Counted from the first letter of the stretch, positions 51,607-60,956 are shown. The stretch is DNA of 64,000 nucleotides from Spirosoma oryzae (GCF_003002825.1 NZ_PVTE01000001.1:124001-188000); one strand, 5' to 3'. The notes: a model not told the origin generated them from the sequence alone. Numbers and translations are program-made.

Positions 51607-53658
51607 ATGCCCAATCAGCTTCAGTACGAAACCAGCCCATACCTGCTTCAGCACGCCAACAATCCCGTCGAGTGGTACCCGTGGGGAGAGGAAGCCCTGA
51701 ACCGCGCCATCGACGAAGACAAACCGATACTCGTGAGCATCGGCTATTCGGCCTGCCATTGGTGCCACGTCATGGAGCGCGAGTCGTTCGAGCGGGAAGG
51801 CGTAGCGCGGGTAATGAACGAGCATTTCGTGTGCATCAAAGTCGACCGGGAGGAGCGCCCTGACGTCGATGCTATTTACATGGACGCCGTGCAGGCGATG
51901 GGCGTGCAGGGCGGCTGGCCACTCAACGTCTTTCTGATGCCCGATGCCAAACCGTTCTACGGCGTCACCTACCTGCCCACGCAGCAATGGGTAAATCTGC
52001 TGGCCAGCATCAACAACGCTTTCATCGAAAACCGCGACGATCTGAGTCAGTCGGCCGACGCCTTTGCCCGCGAACTGAATCTGTCCGACGCTGAACGCTA
52101 CGGCCTGACGGGCGGAAACCTGGACGTGACGCCCGACTTTCTGGACGCGCTCTACCGGAAGATTGCCGTGAAAGCCGATGATGAAAAGGGAGGGATGCGC
52201 CGGGCCCCCAAGTTTCCAATGCCGACGATCTGGCGGTTTCTGCTGCGTTACCAGGCCGCTATCGATCATGTAGACCCCGACGCGCCCGAAATCCAATCGG
52301 CATTGCACCTGGTGACGCAAACCCTCGATCGCATGGCGCTGGGCGGTATCTACGACCAGCTTGGCGGTGGTTTTGCCCGCTACTCGACGGACGTCGACTG
52401 GCTGGCTCCCCACTTCGAAAAGATGCTGTACGATAACGGGCAACTGCTGACGCTGTATTCGGAAGCCTACAGCCTGACCCGAAACCCGCTCTACAAGCAG
52501 GTCGTCTACCAGACGATTGCCTTTGCACAGCGCGAACTGCTGAGTCCGGAGGGGGGCTTCTACTCGGCGCTGGATGCCGACAGCGAAGGTGTCGAAGGTA
52601 AATTCTACACGTTTACGACGCCCGAACTCCGCGATTACCTCGGCGCTGACTTCGACTGGTTCGCCGACCTGTACCATATCACGGAAGCAGGCAACTGGGA
52701 ACACGTAAATATTCTGCATCGCACGGAAACCGACGACTCGTTTGCCGAACGCATGGGTTGGACCACCGACGAGTTAGCTACTAAACTCCAGCCTATCCAC
52801 GAGCGGCTGATGGCCGTGCGCGACACGCGTATCCGGCCGGGGCTGGACGACAAGATTCTCTGTTCGTGGAACGGGCTGATGCTGAAAGGACTGGCAACGG
52901 CCTACCGTGTATTCAACGAGCCGGAGTTCCTGACGCTGGCACTGCGACAGGCGTTTTTCCTACTGCGTAAGATGCGCGATAGCCGCAACGGGCGACTCTG
53001 GCATACCTACAAGCTGGGCCGGGCGCGGCAGGCGGGTTTTCTCGACGACTATGCCGCCGTAATCGACGGGCTGCTGGCGCTCTACCAGGCAACGTTTACC
53101 GAAAGCTGGCTGACGGAGGCCGATCAGCTGATGCAGTACGTGCTGCTCAATTTCAGCGATCCGAAAACCGGCGACGAGTTCGATCCGATGTTCTTTTTCA
53201 CCGATAAAAATGGGGAAGAGTTGATTGCCCGCAAGAAAGAACTGTTCGATAACGTCATCCCGGCGTCTAACTCGATGATGGCGGAGAACCTGCTGATGCT
53301 GAGCCTGCTGCTTGAACGGCCGACCTATGCCGAGCGCGCCGATCAGATGCTGGGTCGGGTGCAGCCGCTGGTGCAGGCCAACGCCGACTACCTGTCGAAC
53401 TGGGCGGGCCTGTTTGCGCTCCGGTCCCGGCCAATGGCAGAAATCGCCATCGTGGGTCCCGATCTCGACCGTTTCCGGGCCGAAATCGATGCGGTGTACT
53501 ATCCCAACAAAGTGCTGAGTGGCACCACCGATCGGAGTGGCCTGCCGCTGCTAGAACAGCGGGGTACTGTCGATGGTAAAACGGCTTTGTACGTCTGCTA
53601 TAACCGCACCTGTCAACTGCCCGTCACGCGTGTTGATGCCATGTGGCCGCTGTTATAG
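51607..53658 (+). CDS. Thioredoxin-domain/DUF255 protein (YyaL/SSP411 family)
   Basis: A 683-residue protein with no signal peptide. Residues 1-165 form a DUF255 thioredoxin-like domain: [31 protein letters not shown] (CHWC in place of CxxC) and [10 protein letters not shown]; the rest is an (alpha/alpha)6-like barrel similar to N-acylglucosamine epimerase/cellobiose epimerase folds ([31 protein letters not shown]). Human SPATA20 and bacterial YyaL share this layout; activity is undetermined, and a protein-folding or sugar-related function has been suggested for the family. Full length. Confidence 0.92.
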   Translation: MPNQLQYETSPYLLQHANNPVEWYPWGEEALNRAIDEDKPILVSIGYSACHWCHVMERESFEREGVARVMNEHFVCIKVDREERPDVDAIYMDAVQAMGVQGGWPLNVFLMPDAKPFYGVTYLPTQQWVNLLASINNAFIENRDDLSQSADAFARELNLSDAERYGLTGGNLDVTPDFLDALYRKIAVKADDEKGGMRRAPKFPMPTIWRFLLRYQAAIDHVDPDAPEIQSALHLVTQTLDRMALGGIYDQLGGGFARYSTDVDWLAPHFEKMLYDNGQLLTLYSEAYSLTRNPLYKQVVYQTIAFAQRELLSPEGGFYSALDADSEGVEGKFYTFTTPELRDYLGADFDWFADLYHITEAGNWEHVNILHRTETDDSFAERMGWTTDELATKLQPIHERLMAVRDTRIRPGLDDKILCSWNGLMLKGLATAYRVFNEPEFLTLALRQAFFLLRKMRDSRNGRLWHTYKLGRARQAGFLDDYAAVIDGLLALYQATFTESWLTEADQLMQYVLLNFSDPKTGDEFDPMFFFTDKNGEELIARKKELFDNVIPASNSMMAENLLMLSLLLERPTYAERADQMLGRVQPLVQANADYLSNWAGLFALRSRPMAEIAIVGPDLDRFRAEIDAVYYPNKVLSGTTDRSGLPLLEQRGTVDGKTALYVCYNRTCQLPVTRVDAMWPLL

Positions 53659-53789
53659 GGGGTTGCGTTTGGGCGGTGATAACGATCAGGCAAGAACCTG
53701 ACAAGCGTGTTCGCCGGTGCTGATGGGCGTCATAGGGATGCCGGTGGTGAGGCTGTTGTTTTGTGCTATCAATCAAACGCACAACGACC

Positions 53790-54119
53790 ATGGCAACGCT
53801 TTCTCATACATCGGCTTATACCACGTCATCGGCTACCGGCTGGCAGGCCCGCTACCGCAAATTCGTTACCGATGGCGAATTCAACCGGACAGGCTGGGCT
53901 GCCACCGCACTGGCCATTCAGGGCTGTGTGTTGTCGCCCACGCTGCTGTTGACAATGGCTTATCTGGGCGGGGGCGACTGGCAGTTTCTGGTCGGTATGC
54001 TGTGCTTCCTGCTGGTATTGGTGCCCATTCTGGCGGCCATGCCCCTGAAAAACCTTGTTCCCGCGTTCGGTATCAGCGTCGCTATCCAACTGACGATCAT
54101 CCTGCTGAATATTTTCTGA
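53790..54119 (+). CDS. Small membrane protein, uncharacterised
   Basis: A 109-residue protein; start at 53790 (MATLSHTSAYTT) preferred over an upstream ATG. Polar first 45 residues, then three hydrophobic helices (about 45-66, 72-92 and 97-109). Short charged loops. It lies 131 bp after the DUF255 gene and is closed by a strong hairpin terminator. Function unknown. Confidence 0.65.
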   Translation: MATLSHTSAYTTSSATGWQARYRKFVTDGEFNRTGWAATALAIQGCVLSPTLLLTMAYLGGGDWQFLVGMLCFLLVLVPILAAMPLKNLVPAFGISVAIQLTIILLNIF

Positions 54120-54133
54120 CCAGGTAATTCACG

Positions 54134-54180
54134 AAAAGCGTGTCGCCCGGTTCCTTGCAGGAATCGGGCGACACGCTTTT
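54134..54180 (+). terminator. Intrinsic terminator
   Basis: Long stem: AGCGTGTCGCCCG pairs with CGGGCGACACGCT, with inner TTCC/GGAA around TTGCA, then TTTT. It ends transcription of the small membrane protein gene. Confidence 0.85.
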
Positions 54181-54297
54181 GTAGTTGGCCGCAAGCAGGG
54201 GGTCTTTTTTTTGAATGGAATTGGTTATGTAAATGGCTGATTGTGAGATTCTTTGAGAGGGTATTAGTATAGGCATAATTTATTATCCCTCCTGTCG

Positions 54298-54600
54298 TCT
54301 TCAGGATTGTTAAGTTCTAGCTCGTTTACCCGGCAGCGGCCGACCGCCCCAGCCCCCTAAAGGGCAGGGCTGTTAAGTTCTAGCCTGTTTACCCCCCGAC
54401 CCCCTGAAGGGGGAGCATTCCGCAAATGAAATGCACCCCCTTTAGGGGGCTGGGGGGTAGATGAACCGACGGAAATTTGGCTACCGTTAGCGTCAACTCA
54501 AGAACTTAACAGCCGTGCCCTCTCAGGGGGCGGGGGGGGGATGAACCGGAGGGAATTTGCCCGCCATCAGCATCAATTTAAGAACTTAACAGCCCTGCCT
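54298..54600. repeat. Compound nested repeat: CCCCCT/AGGGGG palindromes and GTTAAGTTCT units
   Basis: GTTAAGTTCTAGC occurs at about 54307 and 54370, and its complement AGAACTTAACAG at about 54500 and 54582, so the left and right ends mirror each other. Inside, CCCCCTGAAGGGGG-type and CCCCCTTTAGGGGG-type palindromes pair as GGGGGAGCATT against AATGCACCCCC. The rest of 54181-54297 and 54601-54645 shows nothing more. Such CCCCCTNNAGGGGG elements are dispersed in Bacteroidota genomes. Confidence 0.75.
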
Positions 54601-54645
54601 GCGAGGGAGGACAGCAACAGAACAAAAACAAAATTCCCAACGGCC

Positions 54646-55050
54646 TTACAATACGTTAAGGGAAACCAGTACGGATAAAAACTGATAGCAGCCGCTACTA
54701 AGCTGGGCGAGTTCGTCGCTCATCCGGCGAATACTCAGGTCGATACCGGTGTACAGGGTGAAGCGCGGTTCCGAACAGCGGGTGGGTGGGCAGACCGCGT
54801 GCGCACAAACCATGTCGAGCCGCAGCCGCTGTAGCCGACTTTTCAAGTTGTTGAATTTACTGACGTACTGAACGGCCCGATGGCGTAGCAGCGGGGAGTT
54901 ATGCTGCGCCAGTAAATCGGTCAGTAAGTCAACCGTCTGGGTGATTTCCTGTTCGTGCTGCGTCAGTGCCTGATCCCAGTGCTGCGTGCGGCAGTTGTGG
55001 TGTAGGCCAGGCTCATCGTCATAGGGGAGGGTCGTCAGGGGGTCGGTCAT
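54646..55050 (-). CDS. Small helical hypothetical protein
   Basis: A 134-residue protein, probably soluble and mainly helical: HHNCRTQHWDQALTQHEQEI, DLLTDLLAQHNSPLLRHRAV, FNNLKSRLQRLRLDMV, then a Cys-rich stretch HAVCPPTRCSEPRF. The leucine/hydrophobic heptad-like spacing at 25-80 suggests a coiled coil. The region begins after repeats at 54600. Function unknown. Confidence 0.55.
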   Translation of the reverse strand: MTDPLTTLPYDDEPGLHHNCRTQHWDQALTQHEQEITQTVDLLTDLLAQHNSPLLRHRAVQYVSKFNNLKSRLQRLRLDMVCAHAVCPPTRCSEPRFTLYTGIDLSIRRMSDELAQLSSGCYQFLSVLVSLNVL

Positions 55051-55225
55051 AGCGAAGTGTGATTGGTATATTTAGCTGGTTAAAAGTAGCGGATGGCTGC
55101 CCGCGGGCTATTGACCGTTATCAGCCGTCGGACTAACATGTGTCAGGTCGCCAGCTGACGGTCCGCAGTCGATCATCGGTAGGAAACGCCGACTTTTGGG
55201 CGGTGAATTGGTCAGGTCGGGATGG

Positions 55226-55501
55226 TCAGGCGCTATACGTTCCTTCGTGGCGAACCAGTTCGACGCCCCGCTGTACCAGAATCAGGGTTGGGAAATGGGT
55301 AACGCCGAAGCTGAGCACGACCGCTGGATGCTGGCTGGCATCAATGTGAATGATCCGCGTAGTCAGGCCCGGTGAGCGTTGCAGCCGGTCGGTCAGCTGC
55401 GCTTGCTGATGCTGGGTTTCGTCGGTAGCTGTCGGCGCGTGAAAAACCAGCAGTACCGCCGAATCGGAATTTGGGGAAACAGACGGGTTCGGGTGAAGCA
55501 T
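55226..55501 (-). CDS. Thioredoxin-like protein without the CxxC motif
   Basis: A 91-residue protein; start at 55501 (MLHPNPSVSPNSD). A longer open frame above it runs through the divergent kinase gene and is a shadow. The pattern VLLVFHAPTATDETQ sits where thioredoxins have WCGPC, so both cysteines are lost; then TTRIIHIDASQHPAVVLSFGV, a cis-Pro loop HFPTLILV and RGVELVRHEGTYSA follow as in thioredoxin beta4-alpha4. It should fold as thioredoxin but not do thiol exchange. It is divergent from the PAS kinase, 126 bp between starts. Confidence 0.7.
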   Translation of the reverse strand: MLHPNPSVSPNSDSAVLLVFHAPTATDETQHQQAQLTDRLQRSPGLTTRIIHIDASQHPAVVLSFGVTHFPTLILVQRGVELVRHEGTYSA

Positions 55502-55627
55502 AAGCGATACGATCAGAATCAGTCGTAAAATTGGGTCGCTGGGTACGATGGCGATATGACGCCCGTCAAACCCGATATTGATTTTTGACAGACTGGGTTG
55601 ACGCAACGGCCTATTACTTGTGCAACT

Positions 55628-57235
55628 ATGGTAACAAACACAGCTACGCCCGTGCTGCTGGCGCTGCTCGCCGAACCGGGCGACGATTTGATTGGTCTGT
55701 TCGACCCCACTGCCGGGCAATTTACCCACGTCAATACCGTGGGGATGGCCATGCTGGGCTTTCCAACTGACGCCGATGGACTTGTGCAACTGAACCGGAG
55801 CGATGCGCAGGCTACGCTGAGTCCGCTCGTGAGACAACTGGCGCGGCCGGGGACGGTTCAGCCCATGCACGGTACGGAGCTGGAACTGGTTCATGCCGAT
55901 GGAACGCCATTCCGTGTGCGGTTGACGGTGTTGATGATCCGGGAGAACGATACCGATTTCTGGCTGGTCCGGCTGCGAAATTCCGGACGGCTGTACCAGG
56001 CCGAGCGAGAACTGCAACAGAGTCTGCTGCGCTACGAAGCGGTCTTTACCAACGCGACAATCGGTATTATCGTCGCGAATCGGGCTGGTCAGATCGTATC
56101 GGCGAATCAACTGGCCCGGCAACTGTTCGACTACCCCGACGATGAACTGGTTGGCTTGTCGATCGATCGACTCGTGCCGACCAATGTCAGTCAGTACCAC
56201 GAGCGGCTACGGCAATCGTTCAACGACAATCCGCAGGTACGGGCTATGGGCCATAATCGCGACCTGCACGCCCGCCGGAAAGACGGGTCGGTCTTTCCGG
56301 TCGAAATTAGTCTGAGTTACTTCCGGAAAGACGAGCAGTTGTATGCCGTTGCCTACATTATCGACATTACGTTCAAGAAAGAAGCGGAGCAGCAATTACT
56401 GGCCCATCGCGACCGCATCGAACGACTCAACGCCGAGCTGGAACAGAAGGTCATTGACCGGACGCACGCGCTCATGACGACGCTTGAACAACTGGAAGAA
56501 TCGAAAGACGAACTGGCCAAAGCGCTGTCGGCCGAGCGGCAACTGGGCGAACTGAAGTCGCGTTTCGTGTCGATGGCGTCGCACGAATTTCGCACACCCC
56601 TGACTACGGTATTGACGTCGGCTTCATTAATCGAGAAGTACCCCGGTATCGATCAACAGGACAAGCGGCAGAAACATATTCAGCGCATCCGGGCGTCAGT
56701 CGATCACCTCAACGACATCCTCGAAGAGTTTCTGTCGGTCGGTCGGCTGGAGGAAGGCAAGATCGAAACCCGGCCGGTGCGCGTCGATCTGGCCCGGCTG
56801 GTCGACGATGTTATTGGGGATATGCAGTCTATGCGCAAACCCGATCAGCGCATTCAGACGGAACTGAACGGACAAGACGCGGTGTGGCTCGATTCATCGC
56901 TACTGCGCAACGTAATCGTCAACCTGTTGTCCAACGCGATCAAGTATTCGGGGGCGGGTTCGCTCATCCGGGTGCTCGGTCACTGGCAACAGGGTGAACT
57001 GACCCTGTCGATTGCCGATCAGGGCGTGGGTATTTCCCCGGCCGATCAGGAGCACTTGTTCGAACGATTCTTTCGGGCCAAAAACGCGGGGAACGTGCCC
57101 GGAACCGGATTGGGGCTGCACATTGTCGGTCGCTATGTCGAGCTGATGGGTGGCCGCGTACACCTGCACAGTGAACTAAACCAGGGCACCACCGTGTCGC
57201 TGACACTCCCTTATGAAAACCATACTACTGATTGA
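55628..57235 (+). CDS. Cytoplasmic PAS-sensor histidine kinase
   Basis: A 535-residue kinase without membrane segments. The ATG at 55628 is chosen; a TTG at 55598 is in frame. Two PAS domains (about 15-120 and 135-250; second ends FRKDEQLYAVAYIIDIT), a coiled coil (250-305), HisKA with His319 in MASHEFRTPLTT, and HATPase_c with NLLSNAIKYSGAG, DQGVGISPADQ, and GTGLGLHIVGRYVELMGG. Its partner overlaps by 23 bp downstream: a receiver-Crp fusion. PAS domains suggest sensing redox, light or small molecules inside the cell. Confidence 0.93.
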   Translation: MVTNTATPVLLALLAEPGDDLIGLFDPTAGQFTHVNTVGMAMLGFPTDADGLVQLNRSDAQATLSPLVRQLARPGTVQPMHGTELELVHADGTPFRVRLTVLMIRENDTDFWLVRLRNSGRLYQAERELQQSLLRYEAVFTNATIGIIVANRAGQIVSANQLARQLFDYPDDELVGLSIDRLVPTNVSQYHERLRQSFNDNPQVRAMGHNRDLHARRKDGSVFPVEISLSYFRKDEQLYAVAYIIDITFKKEAEQQLLAHRDRIERLNAELEQKVIDRTHALMTTLEQLEESKDELAKALSAERQLGELKSRFVSMASHEFRTPLTTVLTSASLIEKYPGIDQQDKRQKHIQRIRASVDHLNDILEEFLSVGRLEEGKIETRPVRVDLARLVDDVIGDMQSMRKPDQRIQTELNGQDAVWLDSSLLRNVIVNLLSNAIKYSGAGSLIRVLGHWQQGELTLSIADQGVGISPADQEHLFERFFRAKNAGNVPGTGLGLHIVGRYVELMGGRVHLHSELNQGTTVSLTLPYENHTTD

Positions 57236-58271
57236 AGACAACGACGGTATCCGCGAGAATACGGCCGAAATTCTGGAACTGACAGGCTATCACGTGCTGA
57301 CGGCCGGAAATGGGAAGGAGGGTGTCGAACAGGCACTTACGATCCGGCCCGATCTGGTTATCTGCGACATCATGATGCCCGTTCTGGACGGGTACGGCGT
57401 CCTGCACATTTTCAACCGGAATCCGCAACTGGCCGGTATCCCGTTTATTTTTCTGACGGCCAAAACCGAGCGGGCGGACTTCCGGCGGGGGATGGAACTG
57501 GGAGCCGATGACTACCTGACCAAGCCCTTCGACGAGAGCGAATTACTCAGCGCTATCGAAGGACGGCTTAAGCGATTCGAGCAGGTCGGTAGTCCAGTTA
57601 CTATTGCCCAATCTGCCAACGGCCAACCCGCGTCAGCGGATGCGGTTCGGCACATCAGTGGATTGACCGATCTGGTAACCGACCGAAAAGTGCATGCCGT
57701 CCGGCGGAAGCAGTACGTGTACACCGAAGGCGACGATCCGACGCGGCTGTACTACGTAAAATCGGGTAACGTCAAAACCGTTCGGGCCAATTCCGATGGA
57801 AAAGAGCTGATTACGGACTTGTACAGCACCGGCAGCTTTTTCGGCTACGTCGCCCTGCTCGAACATGCGCCCTATACCGATTCCGCCGTAGCCATCGACG
57901 ATGCCGAACTGGTCTACATTGCCAGCGATGAGTTCCAGCAGTTGCTGACCGACCCACGGGTAGGCCAGCAGTTTATCCGGTTGCTGGCGGGATACGTCAG
58001 TGAGCGGGAGTCGCAACTGGTGAGCATGGCCTACAATTCGCTGCGCCGACGCGTGGCCGATACCTTACTGCGGCTACAGCAGGGTACCGGCCAAACAGCA
58101 GCCCCTGACCTGATTCAACTGTCGCGCGACGATCTGGCGTCGATCGTGGGAACTGCCACCGAGTCGCTGATTCGTATTCTGAGCGAGTTTCGGCAAGACG
58201 GTCTGATCGAGCAGACGCATGGAGTGATCCGCGTTCTTCAGCCCGACAAACTTCGCCGGGCGAACTGGTAA
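57213..58271 (+). CDS. Receiver-Crp/Fnr fusion response regulator
   Basis: A 352-residue regulator. The receiver domain (1-125) has ED at 8-9, Asp52 (ICDIMMPVLDGYG), and KPF; a linker at 125-155; then a cyclic-nucleotide-binding-like beta barrel (about 160-270, YVYTEGDDPTRLYYVKSGNVK, GSFFGYVALL), and a Crp-type HTH at 280-350 (LSRDDLASIVGTATESLIRIL). The receiver gives phosphorylation control to a Crp/Fnr-type regulator: a fusion seen in some Bacteroidota near PAS kinases. Key cAMP-contact residues cannot be confirmed, and Fnr-type cysteines are absent. Target unknown. It overlaps the kinase gene by 23 bp. Confidence 0.92.
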   Translation: MKTILLIEDNDGIRENTAEILELTGYHVLTAGNGKEGVEQALTIRPDLVICDIMMPVLDGYGVLHIFNRNPQLAGIPFIFLTAKTERADFRRGMELGADDYLTKPFDESELLSAIEGRLKRFEQVGSPVTIAQSANGQPASADAVRHISGLTDLVTDRKVHAVRRKQYVYTEGDDPTRLYYVKSGNVKTVRANSDGKELITDLYSTGSFFGYVALLEHAPYTDSAVAIDDAELVYIASDEFQQLLTDPRVGQQFIRLLAGYVSERESQLVSMAYNSLRRRVADTLLRLQQGTGQTAAPDLIQLSRDDLASIVGTATESLIRILSEFRQDGLIEQTHGVIRVLQPDKLRRANW

Positions 58272-58273
58272 GA

Positions 58274-58408
58274 TTAGCCCAGGGCGGTGTAATCGCGCTC
58301 CTCGACCAGATTGTCGACGTCACCGTCTTTGTCGGCCAGCAGGTCGTCGTGCACAACCTCCTCGTCTTTCTCGTCGTCTTTTTCCGGTTCCTGATTTTTG
58401 GCTGCCAT
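58274..58408 (-). CDS. Very small acidic protein
   Basis: A 44-residue frame, ATG at 58408, TAA at 58274. More than 40% Asp/Glu with some Lys: MAAKNQEPEKDDEKDEEVV and later DLLADKDGDVDNLVEERDY. Its stop lies 2 bp after the convergent regulator's stop. The composition and the fact that it fits exactly between two units make it probably real; low-complexity acidic peptides can also arise by chance. Function unknown. Confidence 0.5.
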   Translation of the reverse strand: MAAKNQEPEKDDEKDEEVVHDDLLADKDGDVDNLVEERDYTALG

Positions 58409-58431
58409 GATCTTGAACGTTGATTTTTCTT

Positions 58432-58845
58432 GAACTATGATTGGTCTGATTACGCTGATGGACTGTGATTCTTCTATCGATCAGGGTAATCAACTAATCA
58501 GACGAATCATGGTTCAAGATGGTCTGAACTTTGATTTTTTTGATTACGCTGATGGACTATGATTTTTTCTTTCTGAAATCAACGAAATCATACCAATCAA
58601 ATAAATCACAGTTCAGACAATCTTGAACTGTGATTCGTCTGATGACACTGATAGACTATGATTTTTCTTACTGAAATCAACAAAATCATACCAATCAAAT
58701 AAATCACAGTTCAGACAATCTTGAACTATGATTTATTTGATTACGCTGATGGGCTGTGATTCTCTTTTCCAAATCAATGAAATCATATAAATCAGCGTCA
58801 ATCACAGTTCAAGACCAATCACAAAAATCAAAGGTCAAGAATAAG
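58432..58845. repeat. Second array of TGATT palindromic units
   Basis: Four units begin at about 58432, 58526, 58625 and 58723, with periods 94, 99 and 98. Each has the GAACTNTGATT ... AATCACAGTTC mirror layout of the array at 51258. Degenerate half-units extend at both ends (from about 58415 to 58845). Fills the gap between the acidic peptide and yjbQ and slightly overlaps the end of the latter. Confidence 0.9.
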
Positions 58846-59254
58846 CCGTAATCACCAGAATGCGACGGCCGCCGTGGTCGCGGTGTTCGCCCAGGTAGAT
58901 GCCCTGCCACGTACCGAGGTTTAGTTGCCCATTGGTAATCGGCATCGTGACGGCGTGGCCCAGCAAGGCTGCTTTCAGGTGCGCGGGCATGTCGTCGGGG
59001 CCTTCGTAGTTGTGCTTGAAATAAGGCGCGTTCTCCGGTACGAGCCGATTGAAAAAGCTTTCGAAATCCTGCCGGACCGTTGGGTCAGCATTTTCGTTGA
59101 TGCTCAGGCTCGCCGATGTGTGTTGAATGAATACATGCAGCATACCCGCCTGAATCTGCCGCAATTCGGGAAAATCGCGTTCAATAAATCGGGTGATCAG
59201 GTGAAAGCCGCGTGAAAAAGCAGGCAATTGAATGATTTTCTGGTAAACGGGCAT
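58835..59254 (-). CDS. yjbQ: YjbQ family protein (UPF0047, secondary thiamine-phosphate synthase-like)
   Basis: A 139-residue protein with the family features GFHLITRFIERDFPEL, GMLHVFIQHTSASLSINENADP (with the conserved His-Thr-Ser and Asn-Glu-Asn), and GTWQGIYLGEHRDHGGRRI. These residues bind a metal. E. coli YjbQ has weak thiamine-phosphate synthase activity; the true role of the family is unsettled. It is monocistronic, and the array of TGATT palindromes touches its 3' end. Confidence 0.93.
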   Translation of the reverse strand: MPVYQKIIQLPAFSRGFHLITRFIERDFPELRQIQAGMLHVFIQHTSASLSINENADPTVRQDFESFFNRLVPENAPYFKHNYEGPDDMPAHLKAALLGHAVTMPITNGQLNLGTWQGIYLGEHRDHGGRRILVITAYS

Positions 59255-59352
59255 AGACGACCGGTTGGAATGAGGTTTGTTCCGTAAACTACCAACCAGC
59301 CAATATATCCCAGTAAGAGCCGCACACGTGGCGTCTAAGAGTCGTAAGATGA

Positions 59353-59943
59353 CTACAGAATCCGGTCGTTGTTTTCGCTGACGAACGCCCCCCAGGCTCC
59401 CTTTTTGGTCTTTTTGTTGGAGACCACCGGAATCGCGTTTTCGTGGAAGTGATGACAGACCGCAATGGCCAGCGCATCGGTCGCGTCGAAAAATTTGGGT
59501 TGCAAATCCTCCCGCAGCAGGTGGCTGACCATGTGCGATACCTGGTCTTTGGTGGCGTTACCGTTGCCCGTTACCGACTGCTTGATCCGGCGGGGGGCGT
59601 ACTCGACAATCGGAATGTTACGCGACAGGGCAGCGGCCATCACTACGCCCTGTGCCCGACCCAGCTTAAGCATCGACTGGACGTTTTTGCCGAAGAACGG
59701 GTCTTCAATCGCCATCTCGTCGGGGTGGTATTCGTCGATCAGCCGCAGAATGGTATCGAACAGCTTCTGTAGCTTCAGCTGGTAGGTGCTATATTTGTTC
59801 AGCTCAACGACACCGTACTGAATCATGCTCATGACGCCCCCTTTGACCGAAATGAGCCCGTAGCCGGCAATCTGCGTGCCGGGGTCGATCCCGAGAATGA
59901 TTTTTTCGGGGATGACAGGGACTGGTTTAGGATCGGCGCGCAT
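59353..59943 (-). CDS. ruvC: Crossover junction endodeoxyribonuclease RuvC
   Basis: A 196-residue Holliday-junction resolvase. The start at 59943 gives a short Pro-rich lead-in before KIILGIDPGT with catalytic Asp20; the other acids are Glu in AIEDPFFGKN and the Asp pair in FDATDALAIAVCHH. Conserved basic residues in RRIKQSVTGNGNATKDQV match. It cuts junctions with RuvAB in recombinational repair. A C-terminal tail of about 40 residues (KTKKGAWGAFVSENN) is longer than the E. coli protein. The gene is divergent from the YbhN-like gene, with only 47 bp between starts. Confidence 0.94.
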   Translation of the reverse strand: MRADPKPVPVIPEKIILGIDPGTQIAGYGLISVKGGVMSMIQYGVVELNKYSTYQLKLQKLFDTILRLIDEYHPDEMAIEDPFFGKNVQSMLKLGRAQGVVMAAALSRNIPIVEYAPRRIKQSVTGNGNATKDQVSHMVSHLLREDLQPKFFDATDALAIAVCHHFHENAIPVVSNKKTKKGAWGAFVSENNDRIL

Positions 59944-59990
59944 TGGTAGTTCGTTGAGGATTTCTGCAAAGTAACGTATTTGACCCAATT

Positions 59991-60956
59991 TTGACGTTTA
60001 ACCTGTCAAAGAAAATCCGGTTCTGGCTCCGAGCAGCCGGTTTTTGTGTGCTGCTGGCGTACATCGGATACGTAACGCAGCAACAGCCGTTCGACTGGGC
60101 GCAGGTGCAGGCGCAGTTCCGAACGGTCGCGCACCCCGAACGATGGGCCGCGCTGTTGCTCCTGCTGGCACCGGTCAACTGGGGTCTCGAAGCCCTCAAG
60201 TGGCAATGGCTGCTCCGGCGGGTCGAAACCGTGTCGTTTGCCGATGCCTACCGGGGCATACTGGCGGGCATGACGCTGAGCTTTGCCCTGCCCGCGCAAC
60301 TGGGCGACGTCGCCGGGCGTGTGCTGTCGCTGCGGTCGGCGGGGCGGGGGGCTGCGGTCGGCGCGTCGATGGTGGCGGGCGGGATGCAGTTTTATGTCAC
60401 CCTGGTGCTGGGGACGCTGGCCCTGGCCTGGCACCTGCATCAACTACCGATTCGGCAGACCCCAGCCGCCTGGTGGTTGCTGGGTACGTGTGCGGGGCTG
60501 TCGGTGTTGGGCGTAGCCTTTGGTCTGCTGCGCCAACCAACGCTCAACCGGCTAGCCCGCTGGCGACGTGTGCAACGCTTTTCGTCGTACTGGACCGTAG
60601 CGGGCGCGTATACCAATGCGGAAATCGGGCTGGGGCTGGGTATCGCGACGCTGCGCTACGGTATCTTCGCGCTCCAGTTTTACGTCGCGTTGCGGCTGGT
60701 TGGCATACAGGCACCCGTCGATGCGTTGCTGGCTGGCATCGGGCTGATTTACCTGATCAAAAATGCGGCCCCACCCATTAATATGCTGAGCGATTTGGGG
60801 GTTCGGGAAGCGGCTGCGCTCTGGGTGTTTGCCCCGCTGGGGCTGTTTGCCCCTGTGCTCCTGACGGCAACGCTGACGCTCTGGCTGGTCAATGTGCTGA
60901 CGCCCGTACTGATCGGACTGATCTGGGTGTGGCGACTCAATCTGGCAACTGAATGA
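59991..60956 (+). CDS. YbhN/LPG synthase transmembrane region-like membrane protein
   Basis: A 321-residue integral membrane protein, TTG start at 59991 as no ATG is suitable. About 8 helices; family-like features (PF03706) are APVNWGLEALKWQWLLRR, MTLSFALPAQLGDVAGRV and a C-terminal AAPPINMLSDLGVREAA. Relatives are flippase-like or regulatory membrane proteins linked with glycosyltransferases; here the GT2 gene overlaps its end by 4 bp (ATGA). This suggests a common role in making or moving a glycolipid. Confidence 0.8.
   Translation: MTFNLSKKIRFWLRAAGFCVLLAYIGYVTQQQPFDWAQVQAQFRTVAHPERWAALLLLLAPVNWGLEALKWQWLLRRVETVSFADAYRGILAGMTLSFALPAQLGDVAGRVLSLRSAGRGAAVGASMVAGGMQFYVTLVLGTLALAWHLHQLPIRQTPAAWWLLGTCAGLSVLGVAFGLLRQPTLNRLARWRRVQRFSSYWTVAGAYTNAEIGLGLGIATLRYGIFALQFYVALRLVGIQAPVDALLAGIGLIYLIKNAAPPINMLSDLGVREAAALWVFAPLGLFAPVLLTATLTLWLVNVLTPVLIGLIWVWRLNLATE

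Noticed and set aside
55226-56200. 324-codon minus-strand frame over the PAS kinase start
   Set aside because: Only its last 91 codons, in the non-overlapping part, look like a protein (thioredoxin-like); the rest is antisense to the kinase.
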